DNA of 64,000 nt from Sulfurovum sp. (GCA_012329065.1 JAAXPZ010000024.1:1-64000); one strand, 5' to 3'. Positions 47,427-55,553 are shown, counted from the first letter of the stretch. The notes: generated by a model not told the origin, from the sequence alone. A program made the numbers and translations.

Positions 47427-47502
47427 AGGGGTTAAGATAATAAATCGTATCTATTTAAGTTTTGAATATTACTGCACATATAATCGCCTTTGCCGTACCC
47501 AT

Positions 47503-47709
47503 CAAGTCTTATTACCGCACCAACATATAATCTGAATTTTGATGAAATCGCTGCACCCTTCGGGGAGAACGAGAAGAAGCGATCTGAAAGCAGATAAATA
47601 TTTGCATTCCCTACGGGGAGTCCTGCATATTTCTCTACTCACATCTCACTCCTTCTCGTTCTCTCAAAGTTTCAGATTATATGTTGGTACGGTAATAAAT
47701 ATAGACTTG
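47503..47709. repeat. MITE-like element with long inverted terminal repeats
   Basis: Arms at 47509-47536 and 47671-47698 are inverted copies with 27 of 28 bases matching (TTATTACCG...TCTGAA). Beyond a five-base bulge the repeat continues as CAAGTCT/AGACTTG at the outer ends. Inner stretches AGAACGAGAAG and CTTCTCGTTCT are also inverted. The element is about 207 bases, has no ORF, and fills the 307-base gap between the RND gene and the next gene. No target duplication is evident. It could be a non-autonomous transposon or a large bidirectional hairpin terminator. Confidence 0.7.
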
Positions 47710-47733
47710 TGAAACGACATTCTAAAAATGCCA

Positions 47734-47955
47734 CTAGCTAACGCTAGCCTCTTTGTTTGAATTCTCTTTTTTCTTATCAGGCTGGTATAGTAGATGATGC
47801 CAAAGTGAAAACCCTACCAATGCAAAACCTGCACCTACATGAAGATTTTTCATAGTTCTGTTTTTCATCTTGAAAGCAGTGGCTACTGTTATACCCATGG
47901 TTGCCGTCATACCTATCTTTGCTATCTCTTTTTGAACTTCTGAATCAATTGCCAT
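47734..47955 (-). CDS. Small membrane protein at the end of the fez-like cluster
   Basis: 73 residues. A short acidic start (MAIDSEVQKEIAKIG) precedes a glycine- and alanine-containing hydrophobic segment (MTATMGITVATAF). A second hydrophobic stretch is HVGAGFALVGFSLWHHLLY, with two adjacent His, then a Lys-rich tail. Preceded by GGAAAG. It overlaps the end of a 40-codon ORF upstream. No family recognised; its size and two-helix shape fit the small proteins of the neighbouring operon, possibly a membrane-shaping or metal-binding component. Confidence 0.55.
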   Translation of the reverse strand: MAIDSEVQKEIAKIGMTATMGITVATAFKMKNRTMKNLHVGAGFALVGFSLWHHLLYQPDKKKENSNKEASVS

Positions 47956-48067
47956 CTTTCCTTTGCTTCCTTCTTCCTCTTCTTTGTATCATCTTCTTGG
48001 TCCCTTTGAAGGTCTCATAGCTTAATGCTACTGTAAGAATCGAAGCTAGCGGTAAAAGTATTGGCAT
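47945..48067 (-). CDS. Possible 40-residue membrane peptide with basic tail
   Basis: An ATG at 48067 follows AAGGATATAGG, a fair ribosome site. The peptide begins MPILLPLASILTVALSYETF, one hydrophobic helix, and ends in a highly basic RRGRRKQRKDGN tail. Its stop overlaps the next start by 11 bases, compatible with translational coupling. It is too short for statistical support, but hydrophobicity, ribosome site and overlap agree. Function unknown. Confidence 0.4.
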   Translation of the reverse strand: MPILLPLASILTVALSYETFKGTKKMIQRRGRRKQRKDGN

Positions 48068-48120
48068 CCTATATCCTTCTGATAGTAATTATCGAAATTA
48101 TAGCATGCAATACTTTAATA

Positions 48121-48137
48121 CTGATAGTATTTATCAG
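48121..48137. promoter_or_regulatory. Perfect dyad CTGATA-N5-TATCAG, candidate operator
   Basis: Six-base arms are separated by five bases. On the minus strand it is followed by TATAAT near 48096 and by the small ORFs starting at 48067. It could be an operator (Fur-like half-sites) for them, or a weak hairpin after the ATPase gene. Confidence 0.35.
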
Positions 48138-48144
48138 CTTTTCG

Positions 48145-50250
48145 CTAAACTCCCTTCATTGAGTTTGCCAACAATCCGATTGTTGTTCCATTATGCAACA
48201 CTGCTGTAGTCAATGGACTAAACATGCCAAGTGTTGCACCTACTAATATCACCGAGTTTATTCCAACTGTTGCATTGAAGTTTGTGCCTATAAGCTTCAT
48301 CGTCTTCATGGACAATTCTTTGGCTTCTGACACAGCCTCTATATCATCTTTTAACAATCCCACATCTGCTGTTGCTTTGGCTATATCTGCACCTTTGCTC
48401 ATGCTTATGCCTACATCAGCACTCATCAGTGCAGGTGCATCGTTGATGCCGTCACCTACAAATGCAACCTTGTATCCATCTGCTTTAATCTTTTTGATGA
48501 TATCAGCCTTGTCTTGAGGTTGCATATTTGCATAAACTGTATCTATACCAAGTTCTTTTGCGAGTTTATTTGCTTTTATTTCGATATCACCTGTAAGCAT
48601 AATTGTCTTTTTGACTCCTAGCTCTTTCAGTTTTGTTATCATAGCTTTGGCATTGTCTCTTACTTTGTCACGCATTCCTATGGTTCCCAAAAGCTTCTTG
48701 TCATATCCTACATAGAGAATGGTTCTACCATCGAGCAGACAAGTCTCTATCGCCTTTTCGTGTTTTGAGAAATCGATACCCTCGTCATCTTCTAGAAAAT
48801 GCCTACTGCCAATGATGACATCTTTGCCATCTATGATAGTTTTAACACCGTGAGCAACGATGAATTCAACTTCTTCATGGTGCATATGGACAAAGCCTTT
48901 TTTCTTGGCAGCCCTAACAATCGCTTCTGCAACAGGATGAAAATAGTGCTCTTCCGCGCTTGCGGTCAAGTTTAGTATCTTTTCTTCACTCCATTTTTTG
49001 TCATATGAAGTTATCTTCTCCACAACTAGCTCACCATAGGTCAAGGTTCCTGTCTTGTCAAATACAAAAGCATCAGCCTCATTGAGAGCTTCTAAAGATT
49101 TAGCCCCTTTGATCATGATACCATTTTTGCCTGCTTTGGCTATAGAGGTTTTGAATGCCACTGGTGTAGCCAGCTTCAGGGCACACGAATAGTCTGCTTG
49201 AAGTACTGACGCCACAGTCTCCATGTCTCGACTTAGAAGATATGAGAATCCTGCCAGACCCAAAGTAACAGGCACAAGCTTATCTGCAAGTTTTGTTGCT
49301 TTTAATCCAACTGCTGACTTTTCATTTAGGGTGCTTGCGATATAGTTTTTGATCCTAGCAGTTGCTGTATCTTCTCCTACACTCTCGGCCCATATTTTTA
49401 TGCGACCCTCTTCCACTACGGTTCCAGAAATGACCCTGTCACCTCTCTCTTTTTTGACTGCCTCACTCTCTCCAGTCATGGAAACTTGATTGACTGATGA
49501 GGTGCCAGATATAATGTGTCCATCTATGGCTATGGTATCGCCAGCTCCAACAACTACTATATCGCCTACTTTGATAGTAGATGTTGCGACCAGTCTCAGC
49601 TCTTTTTTCCCTCTTATGTCAAACTCAACCCATGCTTCTGAGACATTTGGTTTTGCCAATTCTTTTATGAGATCGTCACTTTTGTGTACTGTTGTCTCTT
49701 CTATATACTCTCCAAGCTCCAGCATTACATTGGTACCATTTGCGGCTAGATAATCTTTTCTAGCTAGAGAAACACCCACTGCTAAAGCCTCTAAAACCTT
49801 TGAAGTTAAACCCTCACTATAAAGCTCTTTGACACCTTCGCTCAGAAGAGGCAGAGACGCTGCTGTGCTTAAAGCCAGTTTTGCCCTGTCGTCGCTCACA
49901 AGTCTCTCTGCTACTAGTGCAGACGATGCTCTGATAACTCCAGCCTTTGACGGTTTATCTTCTCCGACACAAGAGCCGCAAACTACATGCTCAGATAGAA
50001 AAGTATCACAAACCTGAAATTGGTCAATATTGAGTGTGTCCAGTTTGCTCTGTATCTGAGCCAAAACGCTCTCATCTTCGTATTTAAATACAATAGAGTT
50101 TGCAAGCTTATTGATACGAACAGAGCTTACTCCATCAATCTCATTTAGCTCATCTTCTAGGCTAGATGGATTGAGATCACTCTTCAAAATATCACAAAGA
50201 AATCTAGCTCTATGTTTGGTCTGGTGAATCAGTATACTATTTGCATTCAT
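48145..50250 (-). CDS. P1B-type metal ATPase with SCA motif (FezB/P1B-6-like)
   Basis: 701 residues. The N-terminal domain (about 1-75) is HMA-like but lacks CxxC; a CGSC pair follows near residue 92. P-type hallmarks: actuator MTGESE, phosphorylation DKTGTLT near residue 398, FHPVAEAIV (HP motif), MLTGD and GDGINDAPAL. The membrane metal-site motif normally CPC reads SCA (DYSCALKLATPVA, about residue 355). As I recall, SCA marks the P1B-6 group, which includes the ferrosome protein FezB. Last gene of the Fur-headed operon, seven bases after the disordered-protein gene. It probably moves iron across a membrane; this is inference from group and neighbours. Confidence 0.82.
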   Translation of the reverse strand: MNANSILIHQTKHRARFLCDILKSDLNPSSLEDELNEIDGVSSVRINKLANSIVFKYEDESVLAQIQSKLDTLNIDQFQVCDTFLSEHVVCGSCVGEDKPSKAGVIRASSALVAERLVSDDRAKLALSTAASLPLLSEGVKELYSEGLTSKVLEALAVGVSLARKDYLAANGTNVMLELGEYIEETTVHKSDDLIKELAKPNVSEAWVEFDIRGKKELRLVATSTIKVGDIVVVGAGDTIAIDGHIISGTSSVNQVSMTGESEAVKKERGDRVISGTVVEEGRIKIWAESVGEDTATARIKNYIASTLNEKSAVGLKATKLADKLVPVTLGLAGFSYLLSRDMETVASVLQADYSCALKLATPVAFKTSIAKAGKNGIMIKGAKSLEALNEADAFVFDKTGTLTYGELVVEKITSYDKKWSEEKILNLTASAEEHYFHPVAEAIVRAAKKKGFVHMHHEEVEFIVAHGVKTIIDGKDVIIGSRHFLEDDEGIDFSKHEKAIETCLLDGRTILYVGYDKKLLGTIGMRDKVRDNAKAMITKLKELGVKKTIMLTGDIEIKANKLAKELGIDTVYANMQPQDKADIIKKIKADGYKVAFVGDGINDAPALMSADVGISMSKGADIAKATADVGLLKDDIEAVSEAKELSMKTMKLIGTNFNATVGINSVILVGATLGMFSPLTTAVLHNGTTIGLLANSMKGV

Positions 50251-50256
50251 GATAGA

Positions 50257-50754
50257 CTAGCTTTCAGCATCCAGTTCAGCTTTTGCATCTTCAAATCTCT
50301 CTTTCATTTCTTCCATACCTGATTGAAACATACCTGTTGTTTTTACAACACCTTTAAATATTGTTTTTTGGGCTTTTTCATTTGTAAGCAAATATGCTCC
50401 TATTGCCCCAATCAAAGCACCTTTGATAAAGTTTTCAGTGTCAAAAGACCCAAGCAAGGAGCTGTTGTTTTGCTGCTGTGGCATTGCATTTACACTACCA
50501 AAATAAGGGTTTTGTCCAAAGTTTTGTGACATTTGATTTGGCATGTTGTCAACATTTCTCATATTGTCCATATTGCTATAGTAAGGATTTTGCCCAAGCT
50601 GATCTTGAGCCATAGTTTGATCTACATAAGGGTTTTTACTAAATCCTCTTTGAGATTTTTGACTAGCCTGTTCCATAGGGCTATTATTTCTCATTCCGTT
50701 GTTATTCATGCCTTGACCTTGACTTTGCTCCGATTGATTATTCGGGTTATTCAT
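50257..50754 (-). CDS. Disordered Asn/Gln/Met-rich protein with glycine-zipper segment
   Basis: 165 residues. The first 100 are low in complexity and rich in Asn, Gln, Met and Ser. NPY recurs three times (KNPYVDQ, QNPYYSN, QNPYFGS). Then one glycine-rich hydrophobic segment (FIKGALIGAIGAYLL) and an amphipathic charged helix (MEEMKERFEDAKAELDAES) follow, a YtxH-like end. No catalytic motif. Such architecture fits a membrane-bound scaffold that could coat or shape a compartment. Overlaps the upstream gene by one base. Function not established. Confidence 0.7.
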   Translation of the reverse strand: MNNPNNQSEQSQGQGMNNNGMRNNSPMEQASQKSQRGFSKNPYVDQTMAQDQLGQNPYYSNMDNMRNVDNMPNQMSQNFGQNPYFGSVNAMPQQQNNSSLLGSFDTENFIKGALIGAIGAYLLTNEKAQKTIFKGVVKTTGMFQSGMEEMKERFEDAKAELDAES

Positions 50755-51083
50755 TATTTTGTCTCCTTTGTAGCTAATTCTGGATTTTTTTCATACATTT
50801 CGGATATTTTCTGAGCACCATAGATACCCATTGCCCCGATACTTAATGCTGTCAATGCAGCAACATAGTTGCCTCTTCCAATATAGTTTGCCGTGGCTAT
50901 AGCACTAGCTGTACCTACACCACCTTGTGTAGCTAGTTTTGTTGTGTCTTGAATCATCTCATCTTTTGAAATCTCATTTTTTTTATATTTATTGTAGTTC
51001 ATTGATCCTGCAAATATGGCAGAAAAAACCGTACCACTAATAAAGTGTCCAGCTACACTTCTCTCATCACCTGTATCTATCAT
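50754..51083 (-). CDS. Small glycine-zipper membrane protein
   Basis: 109 residues with three hydrophobic, glycine/alanine-rich stretches: HFISGTVFSAIFAGSMNY, TQGGVGTASAIATANYIG and AALTALSIGAMGIYGAQ. Charged loops lie between and a Lys/Glu tail ends it. Overlaps its upstream neighbour by four bases. Small membrane proteins with glycine zippers occur in fez and magnetosome operons, where they help build the compartment membrane. No named family recognised. Confidence 0.68.
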   Translation of the reverse strand: MIDTGDERSVAGHFISGTVFSAIFAGSMNYNKYKKNEISKDEMIQDTTKLATQGGVGTASAIATANYIGRGNYVAALTALSIGAMGIYGAQKISEMYEKNPELATKETK

Positions 51084-51370
51084 TTTTCATCCTCTTTTAC
51101 TTTTGTTGTTGTTCTTTTTGTTGTAGCTCTTTTGGTCACTTTCTTTGGTGTTTCTGTTTTGACCTCATCTTCAGCTGTCATCTCATGTACTTTTTTCTTG
51201 ACAGTCTCTGCTGCTTTGCCTACTGTTTCTTTGACTTCTGTTGCACCTTTTGTGATCGCTTCTTTTGCTTCACTTGCACCTTTGCTTATGGTCTCTGTTA
51301 TCGTTCTTCTTTTTGTGACAGCGACTACTACAGCCACGCCCATTACGGTTCCTGCTATAAATGGTAACAT
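51080..51370 (-). CDS. Small single-helix protein with repeated amphipathic segments
   Basis: 96 residues from the ATG at 51370 (AAAGGA upstream, four bases after the previous stop); an upstream in-frame start would overlap that gene heavily. One N-terminal membrane helix (MLPFIAGTVMGVAVVVAV). Then come near-repeats of an 11-residue amphipathic pattern (SKGASEAKEAI, TKGATEVKETV, GKAAETVKKKV), like LEA or apolipoprotein helices. A Lys/Thr-rich tail follows. The repeats suggest binding along a membrane surface. No known family. Confidence 0.68.
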   Translation of the reverse strand: MLPFIAGTVMGVAVVVAVTKRRTITETISKGASEAKEAITKGATEVKETVGKAAETVKKKVHEMTAEDEVKTETPKKVTKRATTKRTTTKVKEDEK

Positions 51371-51374
51371 TTTT

Positions 51375-52103
51375 TTATCCTTTATCTTTTGTATCATGAG
51401 GATTTTCTTCATCCTCTGATTTAAATAGTTTGGGCAATATCGCTGCACCTAAACCACCTGCTACTACACCACCAATAAATGACATATTGGTATTTCCTAA
51501 TATCTTCATCATGTCTTCTTGGCTCATTTTGCCTGTAGCGATTTTTTGAGCTATTTCTGAAAACTCATTAATCTTCTCATTCATTTCCTGCATATTTGGA
51601 TTTGACTGAAAGGTTGTGTCACCTATATCGCCAGCCCCGTCGTTTGAGTAGGATCTCACACAGTTCCTAAATGCTGGGAGATGATTATTGTACGAAGCTG
51701 CTTGGACACGGTATAGAACATCCGTTACATCTGCATACTCTGTACTGTACTGAAGTAGATTATCATACATTCTGATATTTTCTATCTCAGCAGCAACACC
51801 AAGCTCACAACACTCCACTAGAGTATCAGGAACCTCTATTTTGTCATACCAGTTATCTATCGGTACGGGCACCTGATATTTCTCAAGTAGAGGTAAGAGC
51901 ATACTGTAGTGTCTAACCTCTGCCTTCATTATGTTTGCAAATGGTCTGACTGATCCAAATGTATCTATGATTTTTCTATAAGCTTCATATGCATGAAACT
52001 CATCATAGATGGCGATCCTTAGCACTTGATGTAGTATTGGCTCATCAAGAGAAGGATCAACCCTCTGGGCAACCAGCAGTGCTTCATCAAAATTTACTTC
52101 CAT
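51375..52103 (-). CDS. Ferritin-like (DUF2202-type) protein with C-terminal membrane segment
   Basis: 242 residues. Residues about 20-145 form a ferritin-like four-helix bundle: IYDEFHAYEAYRKI (Glu35), IMKAEVRHYSMLLPLL (Glu and His), GVAAEIENIRMYDNLL (two Glu) and SYNNHLPAFRNCV (His). These are spaced as metal ligands in DUF2202/rubrerythrin-like proteins. A flexible linker leads to a glycine-rich hydrophobic segment (FIGGVVAGGLGAAILPKLF) and an acidic tail, so the bundle is probably tethered to a membrane. It could oxidise or bind iron at that membrane. Starts one base after the HMA-like gene ends. Confidence 0.78.
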   Translation of the reverse strand: MEVNFDEALLVAQRVDPSLDEPILHQVLRIAIYDEFHAYEAYRKIIDTFGSVRPFANIMKAEVRHYSMLLPLLEKYQVPVPIDNWYDKIEVPDTLVECCELGVAAEIENIRMYDNLLQYSTEYADVTDVLYRVQAASYNNHLPAFRNCVRSYSNDGAGDIGDTTFQSNPNMQEMNEKINEFSEIAQKIATGKMSQEDMMKILGNTNMSFIGGVVAGGLGAAILPKLFKSEDEENPHDTKDKG

Positions 52104-52418
52104 TTACGCTACCTCCTTGTATAATTTATTTATAATTTCTGCCACCTCATCGAGGTTTTCTCCCTCAACTAAGTTATCCCACAGCTCTTTTTTAAAGATA
52201 CTAGGATTATACTCTATGGTTATGGAACCTATAAGTTTGTTAATCTTTATTTTGTTTATGCCTTCGATTTGTTTGGGCAGGTTTTCTATATCATTTATAG
52301 ATATAGTCCCTTTCTGCTCTACAATCTTTGGGCTAACTCTTAACCTTATTCTACCATTAGCATGGCTTATAGTACTAAAGTAAGATGCTAGTTCGATTAA
52401 TTTTTCTGCCGTTATCAA
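52104..52418 (-). CDS. HMA2-like small protein
   Basis: 104 residues, no signal peptide or cysteines. The pattern AKLI..ASYFSTISHANGRIRLRVSPKI, then KQIEGINKIKINKLIGSITIEYNPSIF, matches the beta-alpha-beta fold of HMA2-type domains without the CxxC. The N-terminus of the SCA-type ATPase has the same shape (HRARFLCD ... GVSSVRINKLANSIVFKY), so the two are probably related. AAAGGAGGC precedes the start. Likely partner of the ATPases. Confidence 0.68.
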   Translation of the reverse strand: MITAEKLIELASYFSTISHANGRIRLRVSPKIVEQKGTISINDIENLPKQIEGINKIKINKLIGSITIEYNPSIFKKELWDNLVEGENLDEVAEIINKLYKEVA

Positions 52419-52482
52419 TTTGCCTCCTTTCTTATATGTTCGTCATTATCGCTTCTTAAATTTAAGCGAAACTTAAAGTGAA

Positions 52483-54678
52483 TTAAGAGCCGATATCAAT
52501 ATCTTCTTTTGCATGAAGGTTGTCTTTACTGCCTATTGTGAGCCTAGATGAATTTAGCATAATAGCACCTGTATGTCCTATGTGGATGGCACCAGCAGCA
52601 GCTGGACTTAACATGCCAAATGCTGCAAATCCAACTCCGAGCAGATTTGTTCCTGTACCTATCCAATAATTTTGCTCTACAACCTTCAAGGTACTTTTAC
52701 TAATATTGTAAAGCTCTACTACATCTTGAGGATGCGAGTGACTTATGGCTATATTGGATACATCTATAGCAGCTTTGCTTCCACCTACTGCAAATGAGAT
52801 TGCTACATCTGCTTTGCTCATTGCTAATGTATCATTGACCCCGTCTCCAACCATTACAACATTATGATATTTTTTCTTTAGCTGCTCTACAGCATCTGCT
52901 TTGTCTCTTGGTGATTGGTTTGCATAGACTGTGTCAAAGCCAAATTCTTTGGCAAATGCATTGGCTACTTTTTCGTCATCACCACTGACTAATGCAATAT
53001 GTTTAACCCCATGAGCTCTCAAGTCACTAAGCATTTTCTTAGTACCTTTACGAACTTCATGCCTAAGCACTATAAATCCCAATGCCTTTTTATCAACAGC
53101 TATATATACTATGGTATCCCCATCTTGTAGGTGCTTATCTGCCTTATCTTTTAGATCCTTGGTAGATATTTTATGATTTGATAAGAACTTTTTATTTCCG
53201 ACCAATATGAACATGCCATCAAACTTAGCTTTCACGCCAAGGCCAGGTATAGTCTCACTTTGAACACTTTGGTTTATTTTAATTTTTTTCTCTTGTGCAT
53301 ATTTAACAATAGATACTGCCAAAGGGTGCGTATTGCGATACTCCGCCATTGCCGCGTATTTTAAAATCTCAGTTTTTGTACTACCCTTGAGGGCGTATAT
53401 CTCTTCTATGATTGGTCTACCTGTGGTTAGTGTCCCTGTCTTATCAAAACAGAAAACCTCACTTTGGCTTACTTGCTCTAATGCTTCTCCGCCTTTGATC
53501 AAAATACCTTGTTTTGCTCCTTTTGCAATACCAGCACTTATGGCTGTAGATGCTGCTAACACCGTAGCACAAGGACAAGACATCACTATCATTACAGAAA
53601 ATGCATTGAGATAGGAGCCTGTAAACATAAAAGTTCCAACTGTCAAGAAGCTTCCTAGCTTTAGAAGTCTGGATGCTAGCTTGTCAGCTTCCATCTGGGC
53701 GGGAGATTTTATAGCTAAAGCATTTTCTACATCACTCATGACTCTTGAGATATATGTTTTATTGCCAATTGCATTGACTTTTATTCCCACCCTACCTCTT
53801 TCGAGCATGGTTCCAGCGTAAACAATATCATCCATAGCTTTGTATGTGGCATCACTCCTACCATTAATAAGAGCTTCGTTGACCTCACAACTTCCATCGA
53901 TTATCATACCATCAACAGGAATTTTTTCTCCACTACGGCATACTACAATATCATCTTGCTTGAGATCAGCTAAATCAATCTCTAATTCGACCCCGTCACA
54001 GAGTATAAAAACTTTTTGTATATCAAGCTCTATGAGTTTGTGTATCTCATTTTTAGACTTGATCGCTATATAATCTTCAAGCAGCATAGCCCCACGAAGT
54101 ATATAGATAATCTCAAATGCAGCTGTAGCTTCTCCAAAAAGTATAGCCAAAGCAAGAGTTCCACCCATAAAAGTCTCAAGGGTAAATTTACCTCGTTTTG
54201 CATCTTCCCATGATTCTCTCAGAAGTGGTACCGCAGCTACCATAGCCACAACAGCCACGAGAGAAAGAGGACTTGCCACAACCGTAAGACCCAAAACAGT
54301 CTCAGTAACAAAAAGAAATATAGAATATCCTGTAAGTAGCCCAAACTCTATAGTTCTTCTTTTGAATGATACAGGGTTAACCTCTGTTCTAGTGCAGCTT
54401 GTACAATCCTCATCACTACCGCAGACAGCAGTAGAAGCTGGGATAGAATGTAATATAATAGTAGGAAATAGTGCTTTTATTTTTCTTATAATCTCATCTA
54501 GGGATGTATTGTCGTTATGTACAAAAACAATAGACTTGCATGATAAGTTTTCTCTAAAGCTCAGTAGGTTGCCAGAGAGTTCGTTTGATATCAATATCGT
54601 GTTTGATTTACTTTTAAATATATTAGATTTTAATCTTACACGATTTCCTGCGATGCTTTTAATTAGCAATTCATCCAT
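52483..54678 (-). CDS. P1B-type metal ATPase with CPC motif
   Basis: 731 residues from ATG 54678, chosen because AAGGAT lies upstream and it starts 13 bases after the fur-like gene; a longer form would overlap that gene. The N-terminal 120 residues hold a degenerate HMA-like part and a Cys cluster (CGSDEDCTSC). Helices about 125-165 precede the actuator domain. The metal motif is MSCPCATVLAAST (about 367). DKTGTLTTG is near 411, then the HP motif (NTHPLAVSIV) and GDGVNDTLAM. CPC ATPases usually export Cu+ or Zn2+/Cd2+, but clustering with iron-related genes leaves the metal open. Two P1B ATPases in one operon is notable. Confidence 0.85.
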   Translation of the reverse strand: MDELLIKSIAGNRVRLKSNIFKSKSNTILISNELSGNLLSFRENLSCKSIVFVHNDNTSLDEIIRKIKALFPTIILHSIPASTAVCGSDEDCTSCTRTEVNPVSFKRRTIEFGLLTGYSIFLFVTETVLGLTVVASPLSLVAVVAMVAAVPLLRESWEDAKRGKFTLETFMGGTLALAILFGEATAAFEIIYILRGAMLLEDYIAIKSKNEIHKLIELDIQKVFILCDGVELEIDLADLKQDDIVVCRSGEKIPVDGMIIDGSCEVNEALINGRSDATYKAMDDIVYAGTMLERGRVGIKVNAIGNKTYISRVMSDVENALAIKSPAQMEADKLASRLLKLGSFLTVGTFMFTGSYLNAFSVMIVMSCPCATVLAASTAISAGIAKGAKQGILIKGGEALEQVSQSEVFCFDKTGTLTTGRPIIEEIYALKGSTKTEILKYAAMAEYRNTHPLAVSIVKYAQEKKIKINQSVQSETIPGLGVKAKFDGMFILVGNKKFLSNHKISTKDLKDKADKHLQDGDTIVYIAVDKKALGFIVLRHEVRKGTKKMLSDLRAHGVKHIALVSGDDEKVANAFAKEFGFDTVYANQSPRDKADAVEQLKKKYHNVVMVGDGVNDTLAMSKADVAISFAVGGSKAAIDVSNIAISHSHPQDVVELYNISKSTLKVVEQNYWIGTGTNLLGVGFAAFGMLSPAAAGAIHIGHTGAIMLNSSRLTIGSKDNLHAKEDIDIGS

Positions 54679-54691
54679 TTTCAATCTATCC

Positions 54692-55150
54692 TTATTTTGT
54701 CTTACAGTTTTGACATAGCCCATATAATATCATACTGTGGCTTTGTAGAATAAAGTTATTTTCCTTTGCGATACACTCTTGTAGCTCTTCTATCTTTTCA
54801 TTCACAAATTCGATGATTTTACTACACTTGAGACAAACAATATGATCATGGTGTGCATATAGATCCAGCTCATACACTTTTGTATCACTGCCCTCTATGC
54901 TGATGCTTTTTACTACCTTTAACTCTTCTAGAAGAGTTAATATTTTATAGACTGTTGTCATGCCTATAGAGACCTTATGCTCATCTCTTACTTTAGACAA
55001 TATTTGCTCAGCATTTAAGTGATCTTCATTATTAAATAATACCTTGAGTACATATTCTCTCTGTATCGAGCTATTGAGACCCAGTGATTTTATCAATTCT
55101 TTAAATCTGATGATATATTCATCATAACCTATCGTCAAATCTTGACCCAT
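54692..55150 (-). CDS. Fur/PerR-family regulator
   Basis: 152 residues. Winged-helix part about 20-90 (LNAEQILSKVRD...SIGMTTVYKILTLLEEL) is followed by the Fur metal-binding region AHHDHIVCLKCSKIIEF (His and CxxC zinc site). The C-terminus CQNC provides the second cysteine pair. It heads the ATPase operon and has a Fur-like dyad upstream, suggesting autoregulation. Could be Fur, PerR or a cluster-specific paralogue; sequence alone does not separate them. Confidence 0.9.
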   Translation of the reverse strand: MGQDLTIGYDEYIIRFKELIKSLGLNSSIQREYVLKVLFNNEDHLNAEQILSKVRDEHKVSIGMTTVYKILTLLEELKVVKSISIEGSDTKVYELDLYAHHDHIVCLKCSKIIEFVNEKIEELQECIAKENNFILQSHSMILYGLCQNCKTK

Positions 55151-55164
55151 CTAGCTTCCTCTGT

Positions 55165-55184
55165 ATAATTGATAATTATAATTA
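55165..55184 (-). promoter_or_regulatory. Fur-like dyad upstream of the fur-like gene
   Basis: AATTGATAATTATAATTA is an A+T inverted repeat about 17 bases before the start codon of the regulator. It is the expected place for autoregulation of the whole operon. Visual match. Confidence 0.5.
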
Positions 55185-55217
55185 GTCTATAGTAAGTGAG
55201 CTTTCACCACACTTATT

Positions 55218-55553
55218 TTAGGCTGTCCCTCTTGGTGCAAACATAATAATTGCCATTCCCAGTATAGCGATAGTACCTCCCATCATGTCCCACATAGTAG
55301 GCTTGATACCATCTACAGCCCATAACCATAATAGTGCAGTAAAGATATAGACACCGCCATATGCAGCATACACTCTTCCTGCTGCTGTCGGATGAAGTGA
55401 CAATAGCCACGCAAACAATGCAAGACTGATAGCTGCTGGCACTAAGAGCCAAATAGATTTATCCTGCTTCAGCCAAAGATAGGGAAGATAGCAACCTATA
55501 ATTTCGGCAAGAGCTGTGATAAAAAATAGACTGATGGTTTTTGCTTCAAACAT
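55218..55553 (-). CDS. YnfA/UPF0060-family small membrane protein
   Basis: 111 residues with four membrane helices. Family motifs [35 protein letters not shown] and [21 protein letters not shown] match UPF0060. YnfA is distantly related to small multidrug resistance transporters, but its physiological substrate is not settled. It lies upstream of the fur operon on the same strand with its own gap; no operon link to neighbours is clear. Confidence 0.9.
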   Translation of the reverse strand: MFEAKTISLFFITALAEIIGCYLPYLWLKQDKSIWLLVPAAISLALFAWLLSLHPTAAGRVYAAYGGVYIFTALLWLWAVDGIKPTMWDMMGGTIAILGMAIIMFAPRGTA

